From Lobosporangium transversale (Eukaryota; Mortierellomycota; Mortierellomycetes; Mortierellales; Mortierellaceae), in the NCBI RefSeq assembly GCF_002105155.1, contig NW_019028980.1:434001-498000 (forward strand): 64,000 bases of DNA, given 5' to 3'. Positions 51,677 through 61,549 of this stretch are shown here, in pieces. The translations under genes were made by a program, and so were the position numbers. The notes under the pieces were generated by a model, which saw only the letters and a list, made by a program, of their open reading frames with translations, had not been told where the DNA came from and searched no databases. Numbering within the stretch: position 1 is the stretch's first letter; every line of letters starts with the position of its first letter.

Positions 51677-52748
51677 GTAGATCATGATACCATTTATTCC
51701 CCTGATCTAGATCCCCTGTCCAGTATTCGCTCCCGCAGACAGCAACCGGGTTGGTGAGATCAGGTAGCTGGTATAGAAGGGTTTAGCGATCTTGAAGGCA
51801 GTCCCCATCTGTGGCTGTAGGTCGCATGGGTATCGAAGCTGAAATGATGCTGTCGGATGGATAGTGGATGTTATATACAGGGGAACCAATGCGTCTCCAT
51901 TTGCCATTTGTGGTGGTCGTATCTGAGTGAAAAACTTGTGCCTCATTAAGCAACACTCTCAGACGACCTACTCTTGTTTGGACATTATTTGATACTTCTG
52001 ACATTGATGCAGCTCCGGTTACTTCAGAGGCCACTGTTTCTGATGGTGCTATTACATATACTGCATCAGAATTTGGTATAGTGTGTTCGAAAGCTGAGTC
52101 AACATCCATAGCAATATTGGCATTGGCACTGGCATCAGCATCGGCATTGACATCGGCATCGGAAGATTGTTGCAGCGACAATGACGTTAGTGGTGGTGGT
52201 AATGGCGGTAGATCAGCCGTCAATCTTTTGAATAGGTACGAGTCTTTGACTGTGATCTTTTTCCACATGGATGTACCATCTCTGTCGGGTTCATCTTCAA
52301 GTTTACAACCACGAGACCAGGAAGGGTGATGGAAGCAAAATAGGTCAAACCAATCACGGGAGGAAGTGATGCTGAAAAGGAAAGAGCATATATGACTGAA
52401 GCGCATCCGTTCAAGTGGGTCGCGGATCCATAGAGCAATAATCTTGAGGATCTCTGGAGGACATTGCAGTAGCTTGGACCGCTGGTTATGCTGCCTGGCC
52501 CTAGCAGTAGCTAGCTGAGCAGAATCGGCGGACGATGCTTCCATAAGCTAAAACGTCGAAGCGGTAATGAATGTATCGTGGAAGCCTTTCTCAGGAAGTA
52601 CTTTAATAGCCTCTTTGCTCTCTTAGTTCGAGCAGAGAAGCCAATGTATGATTTATGCCGCAATTGAAATGTATGAAATGTGATGGATGAAAATCGCCAA
52701 ATTGTGATGATAATAATTTTCCTCTCTATATTTATTGCCTGATGGCGA

Positions 52749-52787
<39 letters not shown>

Positions 52788-52880
52788 AGGTTCATGACTG
52801 CACAGATTGTAGCGTGGTATAAATTTACCGCGTTTTCACTGCAGGGGCTTTTTAAAAAAAAAAAAAAAAAAAAGAAAAAG
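51677..52880 (-). pseudogene. Inverted N-terminal fragment of the F-box gene
   Basis: Nearly identical to the 27.2-28.36 kb region (upstream sequence plus first ~300 codons of the F-box gene), but in the opposite orientation. The frame is open from ATG at 52544 to 51783 (253 residues) and then stops where the intact gene has CLQDRQ; the Gln codon CAA is TAA here. It has one Ala-Asp repeat unit fewer and a few small indels. The right edge coincides with a poly-A tract and the left edge abuts family copy C at a short shared sequence. The promoter-like upstream part is included, so it may still be transcribed. It could encode a truncated F-box protein; that is inference. Confidence 0.8.
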
Positions 52881-53214
52881 ATGAGAGCACACCGATCTTT
52901 TGACGCGTCTAATATTATTTCCGGCCGTTCCACAAATGATAATCTTTTTCCTCCATTGAGCATCGAAAAAACATTGGTGCAGATTCTATATGACCTCATG
53001 GGTCCTTGTTGTCAAGAAAAAAAAAAAAAAGACATGGGTGCATGAGTAGCTTATTCATTCTGCTATTTAATCCAAGCGGATTGGTATGGTTGATTAACAT
53101 TCTGAGAAATGAATACAACAAATGATTATTACAATGAAATGAACCAAACATGTTTTATTCATGCTCTTATGGTGTAATTGTAATTGTGCAACATAAAAGC
53201 CCATCCGCATTTCG

Positions 53215-53222
53215 TATATAAA
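53215..53222 (+). promoter_or_regulatory. TATA box of family copy D
   Basis: tatataaa lies 59 bp upstream of the ATG at 53274. A tataaa at 55505-55510 occupies a similar place upstream of broken copy E. Confidence 0.5.
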
Positions 53223-53273
53223 CTTCAGGATGCCCACCCATCTTTTTGATCCTCACTTTACTCTTTGCATAAC

Positions 53274-54511
53274 ATGATATCAGAATCAACCATCAATCTC
53301 GACCACGTCTTTACGTTCTCCTCTAGCTCCCCTCAAAAAGGCCAGTACGGCAGTGACCTTACCTTACTCAAACGCCTATTAATGTTGAGTACCGACACTT
53401 CCTTGTATATTGTCCGTCATCCTACCCCTGCCAGGCATCGTAGAGGGTTTGAAAGTACATATTCTGCTCTCCATTCACTCCATCCAAGCCTTTCCAGAAA
53501 AGTGGTCACTTTCGCAAAAAGATTGATGGCCCAGTGTGGTGGCTCCTCAGCTACAGCTACCATCTCTGATAGCTCCTTAACTATAGCGCCGCCAGTCGCC
53601 GTTGTGCATCCGTATTCTATGGATGTTGAAGGTAAGCCATGAATGTAGCCGATCCCAGGACACATAGAGTCATAAATTTAAGGATATAAGGCCTGATGTC
53701 CAATGCCACCTAAGATGTTAAATACCACCTCGTTCTACTACCTTCATTCCATGCTAACATCCTTTCCGTCTTTACTTGTTCACTCTCTCTTCTACCGCCG
53801 TCATTTCTTCTGTTTCTGACTCTTCTATTGTTTAATTCAAAGACGAAGCTGAGGTCCTTGTTGATGAGACGTCCACTATGAACCCATTTTGGAACGCCGA
53901 GTTCCGTAAGAGACTACCTTTCATAGGATCATGTTGAGTGTCATATGCATATCTCTTTTTTTTTTTTTTTTTTTTTTTTTTTGGTCCTGAATGGTGCCAC
54001 ACGCCTAACCATCCAATTTCCTTTTCTTTCCCTCCATCCCTCCTTTTATGCTCTAGTCGCATCATGGCTAATGAAGGAGGCCATCGGCTCTGGTTCTTCG
54101 CTGGATGATGTCCGGAACACAGTAGCGCTGTCTATTGATATTCCCAGTGAGCACTCTGTTTCTGAAGATGACGACATTGCAGCAGTTCAACATATGGGTC
54201 GGACCCAACAGTCAGGACAGAGCCATCCACTCCCACCATCCTTTCGTCCTAGGAAAGTAGATGGCAAAGTCCAATCCGAGATCTGGGTTGTTGCACAGGT
54301 GTCGGTTGATGATTATTTCAAGAGCAATAGTGCTGGTATTGTTTATCCTTCTTGCAGTGAGTCGGAGATGAGGGAAAAAATTAGTAACGATCTGGAGGCT
54401 TTGTTGGACTCGTCGTTGATCAAGGATTTTGTCCTCTCAGAGGTAGACCATAATAGAATCGGACTTGACTTTTCGAGCACCAAGAAGAGGAAGCAAAAGA
54501 GGGGAATATAA
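53274..54511 (+). CDS. Unrecognised three-exon family protein, copy D (intact)
   Basis: Exons 53274-53631, 53843-53905 and 54057-54511 give 291 residues; both introns are phase 1. Exon 1 has SLYIVRHPTPARHRRGFEST, then KVVTFAKRLMAQCGGSS. Exon 2 (63 nt) reads DEAEVLVDETSTMNPFWNAEF. Exon 3 has LPPSFRPRKVDGKVQSEIWV, VAQVSVDDYFKSNSAG, ISNDLEALLDSSLIKDFVLS, EVDHNRIGLDF and a basic end (KKRKQKRGI) that could be a nuclear localisation signal. There is no signal peptide. It serves as the reference for the decayed copies C and E. An inverted F-box fragment starts about 40 bp after its stop. Function unknown. Confidence 0.78.
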
Positions 54512-54547
54512 TAGAGATGAGATTAATACGTGTTCCCACAGCCCACA

Positions 54548-55060
54548 TCACGAAAGTTGTAATAATTCAATAGGGATTCCATATCACATGTGCAATAAAG
54601 ATGATCGGCTTACCCTCCTCGGCCCTATTTGTCTCCAGGTGTTCAGGCAAATAGTGTTCAATCGACGTGCCAACAGCAAGATTCCCATTCATTTTCTGCA
54701 CCATCTGCCAAAATGACAATCCTAAATGAGCGAGCATCGCTGTGTAGGATCCTTCCGGGGGGGAATAGGCACTTCGACTGCCCAACTGACCTGGACTCCC
54801 CAATAATACAAATCAGGATGTTGAGCAAAGGCTGCAGGTGCAGGGTCAACGTTGGGGTTAAGATTAGAGTCAGGATTAGGATTGGCATTGAGGTTAGGCG
54901 CTGGTGCGGGTGTTGTAACTGGGGCACCGACTGAAGTGGGGAGAGGAGCAGTAGAAGTGTTGGAAGTTGTTTCGTTGGATGGGGCTGGAGTAGCTGTAGT
55001 GTTTGCAATTATAGAGGCAGTACTTGTGCTGGCATTGGCATTGGCATTGGCCTTGGCTCC
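54548..55060 (-). pseudogene. Inverted C-terminal fragment of the F-box gene
   Basis: Matches about 29.2-29.87 kb of the F-box gene in opposite orientation, including the Ala/Asn repeat, APAPNLNANPNP, WGVQVSWAVEVPIPPRKDPT and the later PEHLETNRAEEGKPIIFIAH. Compared with the intact gene, about 140 bp between gtcgat (about 29628) and gattggacac (about 29771) is missing, with a cgat repeat at both ends of the deletion. The fragment stops reading shortly after VIWNPY. It lies between family copy D and a forward N-terminal F-box fragment. Confidence 0.8.
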
Positions 55061-55061
55061 T

Positions 55062-55400
55062 GTGCTCAAACTAAGGAAGCAAAGAAGCCATTAAGATGTT
55101 TCCCGAGAAAGGCTTTCACACTATATCCATTATCGTGTCAATGCTTTAGCTTATGGAAGTATCGTCCGTCGATTCTGTCCAGCTGGCTTCTGCAAGGGCC
55201 AAGTAGTAGCTTAACCAGCTTCGACCCAATGTCCTCTGAAGTTTTCAAGCGTTTTACTCATGTGCTTTGTCCTTTTTAGTATCACTTGTCCCACGAATGG
55301 TATATACTATTTTGCTTCCATCATCCTTTCTGATCTCGTGCCTGTAACCCTGAAGATGAGCCCGATACAACAGATAGCAAGTCCATGTAGAAAGGATAGT
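55062..55400 (+). pseudogene. Forward N-terminal fragment of the F-box gene, strongly decayed
   Basis: Aligns with about 27.36-27.73 kb: ctcaaactaaggaagcaaag versus ctcgaactaagagagcaaag, then agcttatggaagtatcgtcc versus agcttatggaagcatcgtcc at the start codon region. Two stops follow after about 18 codons (gccaagtagtag), and several deletions occur later. It starts exactly where the inverted C-terminal fragment ends. Confidence 0.75.
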
Positions 55401-55555
55401 GGCTCTGCTTTGTTTATCCTCTGTTGAGCCTTATGGAGGCAAACAGCCTCCTTATGCAAGGAGTTATGAAAGGCAATAGAGGCTTGCCACATCTTCAATC
55501 CCTCTATAAACCTCCAGGATGCTCATTCACCTCTTTTGCTCCTTATCTTGATCGC

Positions 55556-56690
55556 CCAACATGCCATTGGAACCAAAGCATCGTCAGCGCCCATCATGTC
55601 ATTGAATTTTCTTCTCAAGCCCATTACAACAACCTCGAGTTATTCCAACGGCGCTTTCTATTGCTATCCAGCACCGAGACTTTTCTGTACATTGCTCATC
55701 AATCTATCCCCGCAAAGTATCATAGGGGCTTTGCCGGTGCATGGTCTACTCTCCCTTCACTCCAGTCAGAGCCTTCCAGAAAAGTAGTCATTGTTGCAAA
55801 AGAGATCGATGATTCAGTGTAGTAACTCCTCAGCTACCGTCACCACCTCTGGTGGACCCTCAACTATAGCGTCGTCAACCACTGTTGCGCATCCGTATTC
55901 TATACACGTTGAAGCTAAATCACAAGCACAACTGATCCCACTGCGCATTGGACCATGAATCCAAGAATGTATGACTTGATGATGTCCAATGCCAGCTTAA
56001 GTGTTAATCTTGCTAATGCTTTCTCTTTTATCTCCTCCTCTTTGTTTATTCATTCACTCTTCTGTCGCTGTCATTACCGCCGCCTCTGACTCTTTTTGTT
56101 GCTTGTCTCGAAAATAAAGCTGTGGTTCCTGTTGATGAGGTGTTCGTCGCAAACCTATTGTACAGTGGCGATTTTGTAAGAGACTATACTTCATGATATC
56201 ATGTGGTGCGCCATATAAAGCCCCCTTCAGTCCCGAATGATGCCGCACTCTGAGCATTCGATTTTATTTTCCTCTTAGTAAAAATCTTGGCTTTTGGATG
56301 AAGCCATCATTCCAGGTATCTGTCTTGGTTCTTCGTATCACTATCTATTGAGATTCCCAATAAACACTCTGCTTCTGAGGATGGTGATGTTGTAGCAGTT
56401 CAACGTATAGGCTGAGTCAAGCAGCTAGGCTAGAGTCATGCACTTTCATCATGCTTTTGTCCCAAGAAAGTGGATAGCAAAGCCTTATTCGAGACCTGGG
56501 TTGTTGCTCAAGTGTCGGTTCATGGCCATTTCAGGAATAACAATGCTAGTGCTATCGATCCCTGTAGTAAGTTGGAGATGAGAAAGATGAGTAACGATCT
56601 GGAAGCTCTGTTGGATTCGTCATTGATTAAGGATTATGTCCTTCAGATAGACCATATTGAATCGCACTTGACTTCGGAAACAAATGAATA
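55556..56690 (+). pseudogene. Unrecognised three-exon family, copy E (broken)
   Basis: Exon 1 reads HHVIEFSSQAHYNNLELFQRR and FLYIAHQSIPAKYHRGFAGAW, but the frame lacks an ATG and ends in a stop after KEIDDSV. Exon 3 contains stops in the linker (near 56415 and 56430). It then reads KVDSKALFETWVVAQVSVHG, MSNDLEALLDSSLIKDYVL and a divergent tail. The 5' end resembles copy C (atgccattggaaccaaagca versus atgccattaggaccagccat), so C and E are closer to each other than to A or B. The cytochrome c1 gene starts about 200 bp downstream. Confidence 0.65.
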
Positions 56691-56897
56691 TGCGTTGCGA
56701 CGCCACAAAAAAGCTCGACTGGTACGTCATAGATCACGTGATTATTCTAGGATCCACTCCGCCTGTATTTTTTATTTTGGTTTTCCGAACAGAAATCGGG
56801 CGGACTGCAGCAAGCGCGCAAAGGAGAGAGCACAAACAAATCCATCATTCCCTTTCTCTTTTTCATCACCAATCACACCCCCTTTCCCTCCGTCACT

Positions 56898-58824
56898 ATG
56901 CTTCGCCTGTCTGCCCACTCGACTCGCAAGGCTGTTCAGCGTCTTGCTGTTCAGGTATACATATATACATCCACACAGTGCTTCTACACCTCCTTTACCT
57001 ATGTCGGAATCCTGATTTCAACTCCTTTGTTCAAACGCGGAAGCAATTTCCGAATCCCGATATCCTCCAAACATTCATGTATCATGGTCTCAATGTAAAA
57101 AAAACTCTCACACGTCTTTTATTTTCTCAATCCCGTTGTCCCCCTTATCGTTTGTAAATAGGCTCGCTACCAATCTACCAGCGCAAATGCTACCACCAGC
57201 ATGGTAATTACAAATGTTTATTCACCTACCTTCGAATATCAAGATCCGATATTGGAATTTGATTATTCAACTGAATCGCGCTATTCATGCTGTGCCATTC
57301 TTAACCAATAAAAAACCTTTATAGAACGCCAAAAATATCTCTATGGCTGCTGCTGGTGTCGCCACCGTCGGCGCTCTTGCTTACCTCTCCATGGAATCAG
57401 TTGATGCCAACATGCTTGCTGATGGTCTTCATCCCCCAGCACTTCCTTGGGAGCACAAGAAGAACCTTTCTACCTTTGATCATGCTGCGTAAGAAACTTC
57501 TTGCTTTCCCTCTTCTCCTTTCCCATCAAATGTTCGCCTCATATGAGGGGGATTGAGTTTCTTTATATTCCTTCGGTCGATTTTTATTACAGTTTTTTTT
57601 TTTTTTTTTTTTTTTCTCTCGGAAGACTTTCCGAGGCGTATTGCAAGGCATTGGATCTCACTCAATTCTGGATCAATTAATATATCAAAATACTCAATGG
57701 GAACAATAATGAGGAAGAAGGACACAGAAGGCAGCTAAAGGGATTATTGTGGAGATGACAGAAGACAGCAGTGTTTGATGGCGTGTATATATGTTTTTGA
57801 ACGAAGAGTGCATCAACTTCAAACATGGAAAGTATGGATTCTACCAATCAACCGATGATTGACATTTGAATTTTTACAAATGGCTCCAATTAGTATTCGA
57901 CGTGGTTATCAGGTTTATAAGGAGGTTTGCGCTGCTTGCCATTCTCTTGACCGTATTGCCTGGCGCAACTTGGTTGGCGTCTCGCACACTGAGGCTGAGG
58001 TCAAGGCCATGGCTGAGGAGAACGAGTACACTGATGGCCCCAACGATGTTGGAGATATGTTCCAGCGCCCCGGAAAGCTTTCGGATTATATGCCCCGCCC
58101 CTACGCCAATGAGGAACAGGCTCGCGCTGGTAACGCTGGTGCTCTCCCCCCAGATCTTTCGTTGATGATCAAGGCTCGTCACGGTGGCGCTGTAAGTGGA
58201 CTGATCCAGGATGTTGAACAAATATTTTTTTTCTTTACCGGTTAGGAAAGATAGCAATTAGAGAGAGTTCATTACATGTCTAATGATGTGTTTTTGTTTT
58301 ATTGCATGGATCTGGAATGCAAACTTTGCTTTATACGTTAATATTAGGACTACGTCTACTCCCTGTTGACCGGTTACCAGGATCCTCCAGCTGGTATTGA
58401 AATCCGTGAGGGCCTGAACTTCAATCCTTACTTCCCTGGTGGAGCCATTGGTATGGCTCGTGTGTTGTACGATGGGCTTGTCGAGTACGAGGACGGCACA
58501 CCCGCCACTACCTCACAGATGGCTAAGGATGTCACTATTTTCCTCAGCTGGGCTGCTGAGCCTGAGATGGATGAGCGTAAGAAGATGGGCATGAAGGCAT
58601 TGACCCTCCTGACCATCTTAACAGGTCTCTCAATCTACCTTAAGAGGCACAAATGGGCTGCACTCAAGACCCGCAAGATTTTGTACAAGTAAGTGTATTA
58701 GATGACGCGTTTTATTTTTTTATCAACATGTCAGCTGATAAATGAAAGGAAATAAGTATTAACAATACGCGTTTCATTTTTTTTTTAAAAAAAATTTAGT
58801 CCTCCTACACCAAAGAAGCACTAA
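56898..58824 (+). CDS. CYT1: Cytochrome c1, complex III haem subunit
   Basis: Six exons: 56898-56954, 57162-57203, 57325-57488, 57894-58191, 58348-58688 and 58800-58824, giving 308 residues. The N-terminus is a basic presequence ([19 protein letters not shown]), then a hydrophobic sorting segment ([18 protein letters not shown]). The c-type haem motif CAACH sits in [60 protein letters not shown] and [16 protein letters not shown] follow. The axial Met lies in [13 protein letters not shown]. The C-terminal anchor is [20 protein letters not shown] and the tail is YNPPTPKKH. It passes electrons from the Rieske protein to cytochrome c in the inner membrane. Exon 2 (42 nt) and exon 6 (25 nt) are very short. 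Confidence 0.97.
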
Positions 58825-59271
58825 ACTATGATCCCTTCTATTTTTGACGATGTCCATGCCCTAGAATTATAATCACCAACCTTTTTCCTCTCATAAAAAA
58901 AAAGTTTCTTTTGTTATTAAAACAAATTGTTCTTTTCAGAATTCTTAATCATTTTTTCTCTGATAAAATATAAATGTGATTATCCGTCATTCGTCAACAA
59001 AAAAGATTTCGCATGCAGGCGGGCTGCGGGCGGAGGCGCTCAAAAAAAAAAAAAAAAAAAAAGTTTGTTCCTGTGCAGTCGTGGCAATCGGAACACAAAA
59101 TATTGGACAGAGCCATCACTTGCCTGGGTCACTTTCTTTTTTCTTTACCATTATCTCTATCTCCGAGGCTTTATCAAGCCACTTCACTCTACAACATCGG
59201 CCTCCAATTGCCTCTTTTGCATGGAACACCAATTAATAGCCTCGCTCCCACGCTGATTTTTCAGTTTCAAT

Positions 59272-60522
59272 ATGCTTGCACATCTTCGTTCCACCTTTCC
59301 TTCCACTTCCTTCCTTCGACTTTTCTCTACCCCCCTTTGTCCAACCCCATCTAATTCCTCAACCCTCAAGACCCGTGTTGCCGTTGCTAGTAGTATTATT
59401 AGCTATCATAAAGTCAATTATCATCTTCATCACCACTGCCGATATAATAGTACCATGGCCTCAGTTTCATCTAATGATGTTCCACATCCAGTGGCCATTG
59501 ACGAGGCGCTGGGTGAGCGCCTTCAACCCCATGAAGCCGAGCTTGCGGTCAAGGTGGCCGATTTGCTCGAGGGCAACATCCATAAAGCCTACGATAACAA
59601 GCCAGGTGAAGCACTCCGTGATGTGCACTCGAGAGCCACTGGTGTCCTTAGGGCTCAGTTCAAGGTTCACGAAGACATCCCACCACGTTTTGCCAAAGGA
59701 GTCTTTGTTCCCGGAAAGAGTTATGAAGCTATCGTACGTTTGTCGAACGGATCAGGTGATGCGAAGAAAGAAGACGAACGGGGCGATAGTCGAGGCTGCG
59801 CCATCAAGCTGTTGAATGTCCCAGGACCCAAGTTGTTGGAGACCGATCGAGATGCGACGACACAAGATTTCTTGATGATCAATAATCCACTGTTCTTTGT
59901 CAACGATTCCAAAGCGTATCTGGAAGCGATGGCCAAGAACTCTTCAGATTCGATTATACCCAAGCTAACGCTCCCATTCACATTGGGATTGAAGGGAACT
60001 CTCATCGCAGCCAAGCTGGGGTCGACCAAGATTTCCAACCCGTTGCAAGTTCAATATTTCTCAGCTGTTCCATATCAGCTGGGTGTGGGTGAGAGTCGAT
60101 TGGCGGTCAAGTACTCGTTGAAGCCCGTGTCGACAGCCCACGATGCGATGCCGTCTGACCCAGAGCCGGAGTTCTTGCACAAGGTTGTTGAGGCCACTTT
60201 GGCGAAAAAAGATGTGGAGTTCAAGTTTTTGGTGCAGCCCAAGGTAGACGAGCGTCAGGATGTGGAGGACTCGATGACAGAGTGGGATGAGAAGGAGGCA
60301 CCGTTTTATGAGATTGCAACTTTGACGGTACCGAGACAAGATACAGAGTCTGAAGAATTAAAAGCACTGGTGGAAAGATTGTCGTTCAACCCATGGCATT
60401 CCTTGGCGGAGCATAAACCTTTGGGTTCTATCAACCGTACAAGAAAGATTGTGTATGAGCGAATCTCACGAGTACGTGATCAAATGAACCATGTCCCTCG
60501 CGAGGAGCCAAAGGTCATATAG
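59272..60522 (+). CDS. Catalase-like haem protein, possibly mitochondrial
   Basis: Intronless frame of 416 residues. From about residue 75 it follows the short catalase-related family: EAELAVKVADLLEGNIHKAY, DVHSRATGVLRAQFKVHEDI, AKGVFVPGKSYEAIVRLSNG, RGCAIKLLNVPGPKLL, TQDFLMINNPLFFV and FNPWHSLAEHKPLGSINRTR. Such proteins share the catalase fold and haem but are shorter than true catalases and have varied or unknown activities, so peroxidase or catalase activity is inference. The first ~60 residues are rich in Ser, Arg, Thr and Leu and look like a mitochondrial presequence. A second in-frame ATG at 59455 (MASVSSND) would give a form without it. The 3' end is followed by a long A-run. Confidence 0.85.
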   Translation: MLAHLRSTFPSTSFLRLFSTPLCPTPSNSSTLKTRVAVASSIISYHKVNYHLHHHCRYNSTMASVSSNDVPHPVAIDEALGERLQPHEAELAVKVADLLEGNIHKAYDNKPGEALRDVHSRATGVLRAQFKVHEDIPPRFAKGVFVPGKSYEAIVRLSNGSGDAKKEDERGDSRGCAIKLLNVPGPKLLETDRDATTQDFLMINNPLFFVNDSKAYLEAMAKNSSDSIIPKLTLPFTLGLKGTLIAAKLGSTKISNPLQVQYFSAVPYQLGVGESRLAVKYSLKPVSTAHDAMPSDPEPEFLHKVVEATLAKKDVEFKFLVQPKVDERQDVEDSMTEWDEKEAPFYEIATLTVPRQDTESEELKALVERLSFNPWHSLAEHKPLGSINRTRKIVYERISRVRDQMNHVPREEPKVI

Positions 60523-61549
60523 AAAAAAAAAAAAAAAAAAAAAAAAAAGATAAGCAATAGCAGCGACAGCAATAGATCAACAAGATTTTATACGCACATT
60601 GCTTCGAGACAGTTGGATTGCTCTTGCATGAATAATAAAAAATAAAAAAATAAAAAAGTACGCGTTTTGTGTCATTAGGGGAGAGTCCATCATTGTTACC
60701 ACACAAACTCATACACCTCCTTTCCCCTTGTTGTGTGCGCGTGAGTGTGTGAAAATAAATAATACAAAAAAAAAAATCCTGCGCCACTGCTCCGCTGCTC
60801 CACTGCTCCACATTCACATCCATTTTCATTCCTTTTACCTCAATTGTCTGTCCTGTACAAATAATTCCACATTTAGTCGCATCCTCCATTAGTAAGGAAG
60901 GAAAAAAAAAAAAAAAAAAAAAAAAGAAGGTAATTTTGACCTTTTCATTCATTCCATAATTAGATTATAGTAGGGAACAAGGAACAGGGACAAACCTTGA
61001 CTGTCTTCAGTGTCATTTTCGTTTCATTACATTTTCCTGCGCGCAACAAAAAAAAAAAGTCAGCCTTACAATCTCACTGGACGACCAACAAGACAGGAAA
61101 CAGAGACAAAACTGAGACGAGCATTCTCCTTTCTTTATGAGCCCTTTTTTTTTTTTTTTTTTTTTTTTCTTTCTTCAACCGGCCACGCACATACCACTCA
61201 CGAAACTTTTTTATTTTTGCCTTTTTTTTAACTGGGGAACGAAGGTTGTTCTGTGGATGTGTGTATGCTTTGTGTATAAAATTTGGATATGCCACTTGAA
61301 CATTGATGGAAATTGTGTCAGACACCTAGATTTGTAAACTATTTTGTGCAGTCCAAACTAACCACAACGTTTTCTTACTGTGCCTTAATTTCTCATGAAC
61401 AATATTCAAAATACAAAATAGATCTTATTCTTCTCATTCTATTCCGACATCGACATTTACTCCATCCTCTTACCCCTCCTACTCTTACGCACCCTTTCCC
61501 CCTCCCTCCCTCTTCCGCCTATATCCGCAAGTCATACTCACATACTCTC
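60523..61549. other. Intergenic region with several A/T homopolymers
   Basis: A-runs at about 60523-60548 and 60901-60925, a T-run at about 61146-61167 and CT-rich sequence at 61440-61520 just before the next start. Open frames here are shadows of these runs. No gene recognised. Confidence 0.5.

Noticed and set aside
49640-51790. RIP-like mutation signature in decayed copies
   Set aside because: Two stops fit C-to-T at CpA (CAA to TAA), but other differences between the F-box copies are not biased to C-to-T, so two cases are not evidence of RIP.
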